Shown here: one piece after another, positions 45,311-54,344 of the stretch
How positions within the stretch are numbered: position 1 is the stretch's first letter
How the letters are laid out: every line of letters begins with the position of its first letter
NCBI RefSeq assembly: GCF_003148625.1
Contig: NZ_QGGO01000033.1
Span: 1-61,456, forward strand
DNA from: Arcicella aurantiaca
GTDB lineage: Bacteria > Bacteroidota > Bacteroidia > Cytophagales > Spirosomataceae
Length of the DNA stretch: 61,456 bases
Direction: 5' to 3'
The notes under the pieces: generated by a model
Told to the model about the DNA's origin: nothing
The model's database searches: none
What the model saw: the letters and a program-made list of their open reading frames with translations, nothing else
Translations under genes and position numbers: made by a program

Positions 45311-45324
45311 GTTTCACGTGAAAC
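45311..45324. other. parS-like centromere site 2
   Basis: Second exact GTTTCACGTGAAAC, 40 bp from the first (start to start). The pair lies in the ybeY-HNH spacer. Two such matches side by side are very unlikely by chance. Confidence 0.82.
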
Positions 45325-45336
45325 GATTGATAAGAA

Positions 45337-45843
45337 ATGACATCGCAAATAAATAGAAGAAATAACTCGAATTACAATATAAAAAAACGTCTATCCCTGA
45401 ATTTAAGAAGATTTGTGAGAGGAAAGAAAATGAGACTTGATAACTATGATAATGAGATATTAAGATACATTGTTTTAAGTAGAACTGATTTCAGAGAATA
45501 TATAGAACATCAGTTTTTAGAAGGAATGACATGGGATAATTATTGTTCCGTTTGGGAAATAGACCATATTATTCCTGTTGGAGAATTTGATATGGCAAAC
45601 GAAGACGACTTAAAACTTTGTTGGCACTACTTAAATTTAATGCCATTATTTAGAAAAGATAATGAAATTAAAGCACACTCTTTATACTTTGCAAAAATAG
45701 AACTTGAAAAGAGATTAAATGTGTTACCGAGTAATCCAATATTAAAAGCATTAAAAGAAAAAACGAACAATGAGGAGATTCATGCAAAATACAATTATGA
45801 TTTAGAATTTCTAAAATTTTACAATAGCATAAAATATCACTAA
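45337..45843 (+). CDS. HNH endonuclease-like protein
   Basis: 168 residues. The HNH core shows [19 protein letters not shown] (Asp76-His77), then [18 protein letters not shown] (Asn100, Asn109). Flanks are basic at the N-terminus ([18 protein letters not shown]). It resembles stand-alone HNH proteins of mobile or homing type. It starts 12 bp past the second parS-like site and ends 4 bp before mnmG, so it is transcribed with mnmG. Its presence between the parS pair and mnmG is unusual. Confidence 0.75.
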   Translation: MTSQINRRNNSNYNIKKRLSLNLRRFVRGKKMRLDNYDNEILRYIVLSRTDFREYIEHQFLEGMTWDNYCSVWEIDHIIPVGEFDMANEDDLKLCWHYLNLMPLFRKDNEIKAHSLYFAKIELEKRLNVLPSNPILKALKEKTNNEEIHAKYNYDLEFLKFYNSIKYH

Positions 45844-45847
45844 AAAT

Positions 45848-47710
45848 ATGTACAAAGAATATGATGTAATAGTAGTAGGAGCAGGACACGCTGGTTGTGA
45901 AGCAGCACATTCAGCAGCACAAATGGGTTCAAAAGTATTGTTGGTTACAATGAATATGAATACCATCGCACAAATGTCTTGTAATCCTGCAATGGGTGGA
46001 GTGGCAAAAGGACAGATTGTAAGAGAGGTTGATGCACTTGGTGGAATGTCTGGAATTATTTCAGATAAAACCATGATTCAATTTAGAATGTTAAATCGCT
46101 CAAAAGGACCTGCGATGTGGTCTCCAAGATGTCAATCGGATAGAATGAGATTTGCAGAAGAATGGAGAATGGCATTGGAGCAAAATCAAAATGTGGATTT
46201 TTGGCAAGAAATGGTATCAGGACTACTCATTGAAGACAATAAAGTAGTAGGAGTGAAGACACAGATGAATATTGAGTTTAAAGCTAAATCCGTAGTATTG
46301 ACAAACGGAACATTTTTAAATGGCTTAATTCATATTGGTGAAAAAAACTTTGGGGGAGGTAGAACTTCGGAGGCACGTTCAACAGGGATTACTGAACAAT
46401 TAGTAAGCATCGGTTTTGAAGCAGGTAGAATGAAAACAGGAACACCTCCAAGAGTTGATGGAAGAAGCTTAGATTACTCAAAAATGGAAGAGCAGAAAGG
46501 AGATGAAAATCCAAGTAAGTTTTCTTATTTAGAAACTGAGAATTTAAAAAGCCAAAGAAGCTGTTGGATAACTTACACAAATCAAGAAGTACATGATGTT
46601 TTAAAAACAGGATTTGATAAATCTCCGATGTTTGCGGGTAGAATAAAAGGACTTGGTCCGAGATACTGTCCATCAGTAGAAGATAAAATAAATCGTTTTG
46701 CTGATAAAGACCGTCACCAAATATTCGTTGAACCAGAAGGATGGAATACTGTGGAAATGTATATCAACGGTTTTTCAACATCATTACCAGAAGATGTACA
46801 ATATGAAGCATTAAAGAAAATTCCAGGTTTTGAAAATGTAAGAATGTTCAGACCGGGTTATGCAATAGAATACGATTTCTTTCCGCCAACGCAATTGAAA
46901 TCTACATTAGAAACTAAATTGGTTGAAAACTTATTTTTCGCTGGACAAATCAATGGAACAACAGGTTATGAAGAAGCAGCGTGTCAAGGATTAATGGCTG
47001 GGATAAATGCTCACCAAAAAGCACAAGGATTAGAAGAGTTTGTTTTAAATCGTTCGGAAGCATACATAGGAGTGTTGATAGATGACTTAATTAATAAAGG
47101 TACTGATGAACCATACCGTATGTTTACCTCAAGAGCTGAGTATAGAACATTATTAAGACAAGATAACGCAGATATTAGACTAACGGAGAAAGGATATAAG
47201 ATTGGTCTGGCATCAGAAGAAAGATTAAATAATGTTAGAACTAAAATCGAAAAATCTGCTGAACTGATAGAAAAGTTGAAAGTTGTGAAAGTTTCGCCAA
47301 AAGAAGTAAATGAAAAACTTCAAGCTTTGGGAACGGCAGAATTAAGAGAAAAGGTATCGTTGTGGAGTCTGTTAAGAAGACCCAATATCGAAATCAAAGA
47401 TTTGAGAACTCTGACAGATGATGTGGAAAATCTTTTCGCAGAATATAAAGAAGAAGTTTTAGAACAAGCAGAAATTAATGTGAAATATGAAAGCTATATT
47501 GAAAAGGAACAATTGATGGTAAATAAACTTCAAAGGTTAGAACATCTCAATATTCCTGAAGATTTTGATTATATGCAATTAAAAACAATCTCGATTGAAG
47601 GTCGTCAAAAATTAACCAAGATAAGACCACAAACGATAGGACAGGCGTCAAGAATCAGTGGTGTGTCGGTTTCAGATGTTTCAGTTTTAATGTTGTACAT
47701 GGGAAGATAA
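45848..47710 (+). CDS. mnmG: tRNA uridine-5-carboxymethylaminomethyl synthesis enzyme MnmG (GidA)
   Basis: 620 residues, full length. N-terminal FAD-binding [17 protein letters not shown], signatures [23 protein letters not shown] and [14 protein letters not shown]-terminal MTSRAEYR-like [21 protein letters not shown] and a GidA-associated C-terminal domain. With MnmE it makes the wobble modification at U34 of several tRNAs. mnmG commonly lies near the replication origin. A strong terminator follows. Confidence 0.98.
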   Translation: MYKEYDVIVVGAGHAGCEAAHSAAQMGSKVLLVTMNMNTIAQMSCNPAMGGVAKGQIVREVDALGGMSGIISDKTMIQFRMLNRSKGPAMWSPRCQSDRMRFAEEWRMALEQNQNVDFWQEMVSGLLIEDNKVVGVKTQMNIEFKAKSVVLTNGTFLNGLIHIGEKNFGGGRTSEARSTGITEQLVSIGFEAGRMKTGTPPRVDGRSLDYSKMEEQKGDENPSKFSYLETENLKSQRSCWITYTNQEVHDVLKTGFDKSPMFAGRIKGLGPRYCPSVEDKINRFADKDRHQIFVEPEGWNTVEMYINGFSTSLPEDVQYEALKKIPGFENVRMFRPGYAIEYDFFPPTQLKSTLETKLVENLFFAGQINGTTGYEEAACQGLMAGINAHQKAQGLEEFVLNRSEAYIGVLIDDLINKGTDEPYRMFTSRAEYRTLLRQDNADIRLTEKGYKIGLASEERLNNVRTKIEKSAELIEKLKVVKVSPKEVNEKLQALGTAELREKVSLWSLLRRPNIEIKDLRTLTDDVENLFAEYKEEVLEQAEINVKYESYIEKEQLMVNKLQRLEHLNIPEDFDYMQLKTISIEGRQKLTKIRPQTIGQASRISGVSVSDVSVLMLYMGR

Positions 47711-47726
47711 AATTGAAGTAAATTGG

Positions 47727-47765
47727 AAGACCTGCAAGAAATAAAACCTTGCAGGTCTTTTTTTG
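47727..47765 (+). terminator. Terminator after mnmG
   Basis: AAGACCTGCAAG (47727-47738) pairs with CTTGCAGGTCTT (47748-47759), followed by a T-run. Confidence 0.9.
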
Positions 47766-47806
47766 TATCTTTGTTAAAAATTAAAAGAAGCTTATAATTT
47801 ACAAAA

Positions 47807-48691
47807 ATGGAAGAATTAAAGAATTGCCCTGTTTGTCAAAATAACACGTTTGTAGAATTTTTAAAAGTTCAAGATTTTACGGTAAGTCAAGAAAAATTTT
47901 CGATACAAGAATGTAAAAGTTGTGGCTTCAAGTTTACAAATCCAAGACCAGAAATAGCTAAAATAGGAGACTACTACAAAGCTGAATCTTATATCTCACA
48001 TACAAATACTTCAAAAGGGTTAATTTCTAAATTGTATCATTCAGTTAGAAAATACACTTTAAAGGGTAAACTAAATTTAATTAATTCGCTAATTCCTCAA
48101 AAAGGTAAATTATTAGATGTAGGATGCGGGACTGGAATGTTTTTGAATGTATGTAGAGAAGACGGTTGGAAAGTAAATGGCATTGAACCTGATAACGGAG
48201 CAAGACAAATTGCGGAAGAAATAAATAAAGCAACCATAAAAACAGAAATATTAAGTTCATTCCAAAATGAAACTTTTGATATAATAACCATGTGGCACGT
48301 ACTCGAACACGTACACCTATTAAATGAAACGGTTGATTGGTTAAAAGAAAGATTAAGCGACAAAGGATATTTAATTATTGCTGTCCCAAATCATGAATCC
48401 AAAGATGCAGAAATTTATCAAGAGCATTGGGCAGCTTATGATGTACCAAGACATTTATATCATTTCTCACAGAAAAGTATAAAGCAGTTATTTGAACAAA
48501 AAGGATTCTCGTTGAAAGAAACTTTACCGATGAAGTTCGATTCCTTTTATGTTTCAATGCTTAGTACAAAATATCAATCTGGAAGTATAAATTATATCAA
48601 GGCTTTTATTGATGGATTAAAGTCTAATCTCAATGCAGGAGGTAATCACGGAAATTACTCAAGCCTAATCTATATTTTTAAGAAAGATTAA
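47807..48691 (+). CDS. Class I SAM-dependent methyltransferase with zinc-ribbon start
   Basis: 294 residues. An N-terminal Cys pair set (CPVC at 8-11, CKSC at ~36-39) resembles the zinc ribbon of methyltransferases acting on sugar or quinone-like substrates. The SAM motif LLDVGCGTGMFLN (~104-116) and MWHVLEHVHLL (~160-170) identify a Methyltransf_23 type. The substrate is unknown. Confidence 0.88.
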   Translation: MEELKNCPVCQNNTFVEFLKVQDFTVSQEKFSIQECKSCGFKFTNPRPEIAKIGDYYKAESYISHTNTSKGLISKLYHSVRKYTLKGKLNLINSLIPQKGKLLDVGCGTGMFLNVCREDGWKVNGIEPDNGARQIAEEINKATIKTEILSSFQNETFDIITMWHVLEHVHLLNETVDWLKERLSDKGYLIIAVPNHESKDAEIYQEHWAAYDVPRHLYHFSQKSIKQLFEQKGFSLKETLPMKFDSFYVSMLSTKYQSGSINYIKAFIDGLKSNLNAGGNHGNYSSLIYIFKKD

Positions 48692-48713
48692 CTTTAATAA
48701 CATACTTTTCCAC

Positions 48714-48752
48714 AACCCTCAATGGTTATTAACTATTGAGGGTTTATTTTTG
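48714..48752 (+). terminator. Terminator after methyltransferase gene
   Basis: AACCCTCAAT (48714-48723) with ATTGAGGGTT (48735-48744), then TATTTTTG. Confidence 0.8.
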
Positions 48753-48871
48753 TATATACCCGAAGATTTCTATAAACCGAGATTTTTTATCAAATTTGAA
48801 TAAAAGAGTAATTCCAAAATTGTTTCACGGAAAGTAACATTGATTTTCCACAAAGTTTTCAACATATCAAC

Positions 48872-50506
48872 ATGAGATTAAAACACATAGTATTAATAAG
48901 TTTTTTAGGATTAGTAATTTCAGAAATGCTTTTGAGTTGTGCCCAAATTGTAGCACCAACAGGAGGGAAAAAAGATACGCTCGCACCAGTTTTAGTAAAA
49001 GTTTTTCCACAAAATCAATCAAAGAATTTTAATGGGAAACAAATCGAATTACAATTTGACGAATATGTGAGTGTCGATAATATCCAACAACAATTATCAA
49101 TTACCCCAAACTTGGAAGGAACTTATGAAACTAAAATCTTACCAAAAGGAGCAAGACTAACTTTCGATAAACCTTTCAAAGCAAATACAACTTACAGTTT
49201 TAATTTCAGAAATACTTTTAAAGATATGAATGAGAGAAATCCTGCGAAAAATATTAGATTGGTTTTTAGTACAGGAAATATAATCGATTCTTTGAAAGTG
49301 AGTGGAAAAGTAATTAACCCGCTTGATAAAAAACCGATGATGGATGTAAGCGTTGGTCTTTATGTTTATACAGATACCTTAAATCCTAAAAAAATAAAAC
49401 CCTACTATTTTATGAAAACGGATAGTTCGGGAAAATTTAATATTGAAAATATCGCAGCAGGAAAATATCGTATTTATGCCATAACAGATAATAATAGCAA
49501 TCTACTTTATGATGAAGCGAAAGAATTGATGGGATTTGTAAAAGATACAATCGACTTGAAAAACAATGTGGATAACTTGGAAATAAAAATGGCTAAAATG
49601 GATAAAACGCTTACTAAAGTTCTAAAAAGCCGAAATACAGCTAATTATTATCTAATTGAATATAATAGAGGAATAAAAAATGTGAAAATAGACTTCAATA
49701 ATCAAAAAGATAGCTTGGTTTATCAACAAGTGGATAATAGAAATATTAGAATTTTCAATACAATCAATAATTCTACGGATACAATTAAGGTAAAAATCTC
49801 GGTGACAGATTCATTAGAGAGAGTTTTTACGCATGACCAAAAAGTAAAATTTAAGGTGAAAAGTAAAAAAGATGATGGCGTTAAAGATGAATTTTCAATG
49901 AAAATAAAACCTTCCAATAATGAAGATATAGATTTGAAAGAAGTAGGCTACGCATTTACATTTACAAAACCGATAAAAAGTTTCGACCTCAATAAATTAG
50001 TTTTTGAAAATGATACCATTGTAAAAGTGCCAATTACCGAAAAAAATATTAGTTGGAATAAGGAAAGAACCGAAATGAAAATTTTGGTTGATGCCAAAAA
50101 GCCAAAAGAATTGGTGAGGGTAAAAATGCAAAAAGGAACATTTATTTCAGTGGAAAATGATACAACTAATAATGCACTTTCAATTCACCCGATACGAGAT
50201 GTGGAAAATTATGGTACAATTGCTGGGGAAATCAAAAACCCGAAAAAGAAAAATTTTATCGTTCAATTACTTGATGAAAAATATGAGGTGGTTCAAAAAC
50301 TGGACAACATTTCAAAGTACGAATTCACCTTTGTAAAAGCGGGTATTTATTATGTGAGATTAATTGTGGATGAAAATCGAAACGCTCGTTGGGATAGTGG
50401 AGATGTAGAAAAAAATATTCTTCCCGAAGAAACACAAATCACGAAGGACAAAATAAAACTGAAGCAAAATTTTGAGCTGACAGGCTACGATTTCACCATT
50501 GAATAA
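48872..50506 (+). CDS. Ig-like domain lipoprotein (Big_5/SbsA-type)
   Basis: 544 residues. Lipobox MLLSC (~Cys23). CAQIVAPTGGKKDTLAPVLVKVFPQN leads into a bacterial Ig-like domain (~35-130: IELQFDEYVSVDN, LTFDKPFKANTTYSFNF). A carboxypeptidase-like/prealbumin module (~145-235: GKFNIENIAAGKYRIYAITD) and further beta-rich segments follow, ending in a second similar module (YYVRLIVDENRNARWDSGDVE). Envelope lipoprotein widely conserved in the phylum; role unknown. The candidate origin starts just after it. Confidence 0.85.
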   Translation: MRLKHIVLISFLGLVISEMLLSCAQIVAPTGGKKDTLAPVLVKVFPQNQSKNFNGKQIELQFDEYVSVDNIQQQLSITPNLEGTYETKILPKGARLTFDKPFKANTTYSFNFRNTFKDMNERNPAKNIRLVFSTGNIIDSLKVSGKVINPLDKKPMMDVSVGLYVYTDTLNPKKIKPYYFMKTDSSGKFNIENIAAGKYRIYAITDNNSNLLYDEAKELMGFVKDTIDLKNNVDNLEIKMAKMDKTLTKVLKSRNTANYYLIEYNRGIKNVKIDFNNQKDSLVYQQVDNRNIRIFNTINNSTDTIKVKISVTDSLERVFTHDQKVKFKVKSKKDDGVKDEFSMKIKPSNNEDIDLKEVGYAFTFTKPIKSFDLNKLVFENDTIVKVPITEKNISWNKERTEMKILVDAKKPKELVRVKMQKGTFISVENDTTNNALSIHPIRDVENYGTIAGEIKNPKKKNFIVQLLDEKYEVVQKLDNISKYEFTFVKAGIYYVRLIVDENRNARWDSGDVEKNILPEETQITKDKIKLKQNFELTGYDFTIE

Positions 50507-50988
50507 TATAATAGGTATATGATTTCAAATAAAAAATAGAATCCCGAAATTTCTTTTGTGGATAAGCATGGAAAAATGAAGAAAACCAAGAGGCGGGAAA
50601 GTGGATAAGGTATGGTTTTTGAACAAAAAAAGTGTGGATATTTTTGAAGGCATTGTGGATTTTAAAATAGCTCGAAATGGAACGTGGAAAAGTATTCGAT
50701 TTATCACGACTCAAAATACAATTTCACCACACAATGAAGTAGCTGTGGACAACGTTGATAAAATCATAATACTTATACACAAATATGTGATTCAATATTA
50801 AAAGTATTTAAAATCAAATAGTTATGTGTTGATAACTCAATTTTAACTGTGGATAAAAAATAAGTTTTAGTATATATTCCGTGAAAAATAAGTTTCACAA
50901 ACTTAATCCACATATTCACAGTATAATAGATATAGTAGTTTTCTTCTTTTTAAATTTTAAATAAAAAAAAATGATTTATTATAATATA
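50507..50988. other. Candidate chromosomal replication origin (oriC): DnaA-box cluster
   Basis: 482 bp with no convincing gene. Exact DnaA boxes (TTATCCACA or its inverse) lie at 50557-50565 and 50848-50856; TTATACACA, which also fits TTATNCACA, is at 50773-50781. One-mismatch boxes lie at 50600-50608, 50633-50641, 50744-50752, 50827-50835 and 50904-50912, plus weaker ones at 50654 and 50912. An AT-only-like stretch (50941-50988) could be the unwinding element. mnmG and two parS-like sites are within 6 kb. The 66-codon reading frame at 50601-50801 runs through the boxes and looks fortuitous. Confidence 0.72.
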
Positions 50989-52803
50989 ATGTTGTTGAAA
51001 ACTTTTTTGAAAAATTTTGGATTCGCTCTTTTGCTGATTTTGTCTTTTGGAGCTTTTGCTCAAGATGCCGAATTGGGTATGGAATATTTGAAGGCAGGTG
51101 AATATGAAAAGGCAAAAACTATTTTTCAAAAATTGGCAAAGAATAAAGAAACCGCAAAAGTTATTCACAAGCCATATTTACAAACATTGATAAAATTGAA
51201 AGAATGGGAAGAAGCTGAAAAATTTGCAAAGAAGGAAATCAAGTCTTCTGATGGAAATGCAAAATATATTACAGACTATGCGAGGTTATTGGAGTTGACT
51301 GAAAAAAAAGAAGAAGCCCAAAAACAGTACAACTTAGCAATTGAAAAAGTAAAATCTGATGATAATGCTTTAATGGAGTTGGTGACTGAATTTTCCCAAA
51401 ATCAACAATTTGAATTGGCAATTCAGACGATTGAAAAAACAAGAGAATTTTTTAAATCAGAAGATAAGTTCGCAGTCCAATTGGCAAAGTTGTATCGTAT
51501 TGAAGGCAAAATTCCGCAAATGATTGAAGAGTACCTCAAGTTTGGGTTAGTATCTGAAAATAAAGAAATGGTTCAGTCCATTCTTCAAGATGAACTTAAA
51601 GATGAGAAGGAAATAGAACAATTAGAAAAAGTGCTTTATACTAAAGTTCAAAAGTACCCCGACGAAGTCTATTATAATGAGGTATTGATTTGGCACTTAA
51701 TACAAAAGAAAGAAATTTATAAAGCATTTGTTCAAGCAAGAGCCTTGGATAGAAGATACAGAAAAGAAGGAATTCAAGTAACAGATTTAGGCTTTTTAGC
51801 TCATCAAAATAAAGATTACGTTAACTCAGGAAAGATTTTTGAATATTTGATAAAAGAATATCCACGTCATCAAAATTATTCACTTTGGCGACGAATGTTG
51901 ATAAATGCGAAAGAAGAGGTTATCAAGAGTGTATATCCCATCAATTTGGACGACATTCGCCTCTTGATTACCGAATATTCTAAAATGTTACAAGAGTTGG
52001 GAACAAACCAAAAAACACTTGAAGCGGTAAGAAGTAAAGGTTTACTTTATGCGTTTTACCTAAATGAAAAAGATACGGCAATAACGGTGTTGGAGTCGGC
52101 AATAAAAATGGCAAATGGCGACCAACAGTTTATCGATCGATGCAAATTAGATTTAGGAGATATTTACTTGCTAAAATCTGAGCCTTGGGAAGCAACACTG
52201 ATTTACTCACAAGTTGAAAAATCAGAGAAGGATAGCCCACTTGGTTATGATGCCAAATTGAGAAATGCCAAATTAGCGTATTTTCGAGGAGACTTTGAAT
52301 TGTCGAAAGAAGTGTTGGATATTTTGAAACAAGCCACAACCAGAGAAATTGCCAACGATGCTATGGAGTTAAGTTTGTTGATTCAAGAAAATACAGGAAC
52401 AGATAGTACAGAACAAGCCATGAAAGCTTATTCAAATGCTGAACTCTTACTATTTCAACATCGAAATGAAGAAGCAATCTCAAATTTGAACGCAATGGAG
52501 AAAACTTTTAAAGGCGACCCACTCGAAGATGAAATTATTTATCTAAGAGCCATGACGTACTTAAAACAAGGTGATGTGGAAAAAGGGGTAAAAGATTTGG
52601 AAACAATTATCCAAAAATTCCCGATTGAGTTGAAAGGCGATGACGCAACTTACCATTTGGCAAAGACTTACCAAGAAAAACTCAATCAGCATGCAAAAGC
52701 AATGAAATTGTATCAGGAATTGTTGACAAAATATCCAGGAAGTATTTATGGAGCTGAAGCAAGAAAAAGATTTAGAAATTTAAGAGGGGATACAATAAAC
52801 TAA
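50989..52803 (+). CDS. Exported tetratricopeptide-repeat protein
   Basis: About 604 residues from ATG 50989 (six codons inside a longer frame). Signal peptide to ~24 (FGAFAQ). Many TPR-like helical pairs follow: GMEYLKAGEYEKAKTIFQKLAK near the start, then repeated A/L-rich helices, and TYHLAKTYQEKLNQHAKAMK with YPGSIYGAEARKRFRNLRG at the end, typical of YbgF-like TPRs. It probably mediates protein interactions in the periplasm. Confidence 0.87.
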   Translation: MLLKTFLKNFGFALLLILSFGAFAQDAELGMEYLKAGEYEKAKTIFQKLAKNKETAKVIHKPYLQTLIKLKEWEEAEKFAKKEIKSSDGNAKYITDYARLLELTEKKEEAQKQYNLAIEKVKSDDNALMELVTEFSQNQQFELAIQTIEKTREFFKSEDKFAVQLAKLYRIEGKIPQMIEEYLKFGLVSENKEMVQSILQDELKDEKEIEQLEKVLYTKVQKYPDEVYYNEVLIWHLIQKKEIYKAFVQARALDRRYRKEGIQVTDLGFLAHQNKDYVNSGKIFEYLIKEYPRHQNYSLWRRMLINAKEEVIKSVYPINLDDIRLLITEYSKMLQELGTNQKTLEAVRSKGLLYAFYLNEKDTAITVLESAIKMANGDQQFIDRCKLDLGDIYLLKSEPWEATLIYSQVEKSEKDSPLGYDAKLRNAKLAYFRGDFELSKEVLDILKQATTREIANDAMELSLLIQENTGTDSTEQAMKAYSNAELLLFQHRNEEAISNLNAMEKTFKGDPLEDEIIYLRAMTYLKQGDVEKGVKDLETIIQKFPIELKGDDATYHLAKTYQEKLNQHAKAMKLYQELLTKYPGSIYGAEARKRFRNLRGDTIN

Positions 52804-52825
52804 TTAACATTTTCGTAATAAATTC

Positions 52826-52856
52826 AAACCGCAGGTTTTCAAACTTGCGGTTTTTT
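52826..52856 (+). terminator. Terminator after TPR gene
   Basis: AAACCGCAGGTTT and AAACTTGCGGTTT arms with TC between, then a T-run. Confidence 0.75.
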
Positions 52857-52924
52857 GTTGATAACCCAATCCTAAAACTGCATGATAAAAATTTACTTGT
52901 AAAACATTGATTGAATTTTAGGAA

Positions 52925-52953
52925 TTATCCACATTCAAGTAAATTTATCCACA
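52925..52953. other. Two exact DnaA boxes before metalloprotease gene
   Basis: TTATCCACA at 52925-52933 and 52945-52953, both on the plus strand and 20 bp apart. The second touches the ATG at 52953. A TGTTGATAA variant is at 52856-52864. Confidence 0.7.
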
Positions 52954-54074
52954 TGAAAAGCCCATTATTATCATTCCTGATTATTTTTTCGTTGATAAAC
53001 CACTCATATAGTCAACAAAAAAACGCTAAGAAGATTTTTGCCTGTAATTATTTTGGAAGAAATATCTCGCCACAAGAGATTTGTCCACAAATGCAAGGAT
53101 TTGTTTCTGATAGCCATGCCGAACAAGTGATTGGACAGTTCGCCAAGAAAATGGGGCAGGTACAAAGCAAGTTCAGAGTTATGCAATGCTCAAATACCGA
53201 TAACTGTTTTGCTACGGTCATTGAAGGACAACCATATATTATTTATGATAACGCTTTTTTGAATAGAGTAGAAGAGACAACTCGTACCGACTGGGCAGCA
53301 GTTTCGATTTTAGCACACGAAATTGGACATCACGCCAACTTTCATACGATTGATGGAACAGGAAGTCGTCCAGATAAAGAATTGGAAGCAGATTATTTCT
53401 CAGGATTTTGGTTACACGAAATGGGAGCGAACCTTGCACAGTCACAAGAAGCAATGAAACATTTTCAAGGAGAGTTTGTTACAACAACTCACCCTCCACG
53501 CTCTCAGAGATTAGATGCCATTGAAAAAGGCTGGAAAGAAGCAGAAAGTCTTCATCCGAAGTTATCCACAATTCCACAAAAATTACCAACAAACGCTCCG
53601 CCACGAACAGAAAGTAAAGTAGTTATTCAACCAGAAACGAAAGTTTATCAACGTAAACCTGAAATTATCGAGAATAATATTGAAATCGAGAATATATCAA
53701 CCATAACTAAAACAGGATGTATTGCTGGAGATTGTTCAAATGGAGACGGTTACTATGTTCACCCAACGCAAGGAAGTTATAAAGGAGGTTGGAGAAATGG
53801 AAAACGAGACGGCTTCGGAACACATTATTACGCAAACGGTCAGAAAATGTATGTGGGAGAATATGTACTTGGAAAGCGACAAGGTAGCGGAACATATTAT
53901 TTCCCAAATGGAGAACGATACGAAGGACAATTTATCAATGACAAAACCACTAAAAACGGAGAATTCATTTTAAGAGATGATGACGATAGGGCAGAAATAC
54001 AGCTCTCCTATATTTTTTCAGATGGAAAAAAGGAAATAATAAAAATAATAAGTGAGGATGAGGAGGAAGATTAA
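52953..54074 (+). CDS. M48-like zinc metalloprotease fused to MORN repeats
   Basis: About 373 residues from ATG 52953, chosen because it begins a good signal peptide (MKSPLLSFLIIFSLINHSYS); an upstream TTG at 52911 would read through the DnaA boxes. The protease part has LAHEIGHH (zinc His122, Glu123, His126) and ELEADYFSG (third-ligand region, ~143-150). A linker (~195-255) leads to three MORN-type repeats (~265-340: GYYVHPTQGSYKGGW, GFGTHYYANGQKMYVGEY, GSGTYYFPNGERYEGQF). Protease plus MORN in a single secreted protein is an uncommon pairing. Confidence 0.85.
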   Translation: MKSPLLSFLIIFSLINHSYSQQKNAKKIFACNYFGRNISPQEICPQMQGFVSDSHAEQVIGQFAKKMGQVQSKFRVMQCSNTDNCFATVIEGQPYIIYDNAFLNRVEETTRTDWAAVSILAHEIGHHANFHTIDGTGSRPDKELEADYFSGFWLHEMGANLAQSQEAMKHFQGEFVTTTHPPRSQRLDAIEKGWKEAESLHPKLSTIPQKLPTNAPPRTESKVVIQPETKVYQRKPEIIENNIEIENISTITKTGCIAGDCSNGDGYYVHPTQGSYKGGWRNGKRDGFGTHYYANGQKMYVGEYVLGKRQGSGTYYFPNGERYEGQFINDKTTKNGEFILRDDDDRAEIQLSYIFSDGKKEIIKIISEDEEED

Positions 54075-54076
54075 TG

Positions 54077-54108
54077 AAAGGCTCAGTCGAAAGACTGGGC
54101 TTTTTTGT
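54077..54108 (+). terminator. Terminator after metalloprotease-MORN gene
   Basis: Imperfect stem AAGGCTCAGTC/GACTGGGCTTT with a short loop, then TTTTTT. The next ~235 bp to the acyl-CoA ligase start are AT-rich without other features. Confidence 0.7.
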
Positions 54109-54344
54109 TGAAATTTCAAAAAGAATAATTCTTAATGTTAAAAATCTTAATGGTTGTAAGTGTTTGATAGTCAGACTGTAAAGAGATTATAATAAAGATG
54201 AAAAATAAAAAAAGTGATAAATAATTATGCTTGCATACTATTTCATTTCAAGTAAAAGTATATATTTGCCAAATATATTTTAGAACTAAAAAAACTAAAA
54301 TTTGTATTTAAAGAAGAAATTGTCAACATTGTATAAATCATTTT

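Noticed and set aside
50601-50801. 66-codon open frame in the DnaA-box region
   Set aside because: It runs through the boxes, has no recognisable content and is explained by the AT-rich origin candidate.
52911-52952. TTG start giving a longer metalloprotease
   Set aside because: It reads through two DnaA boxes and buries the signal peptide.
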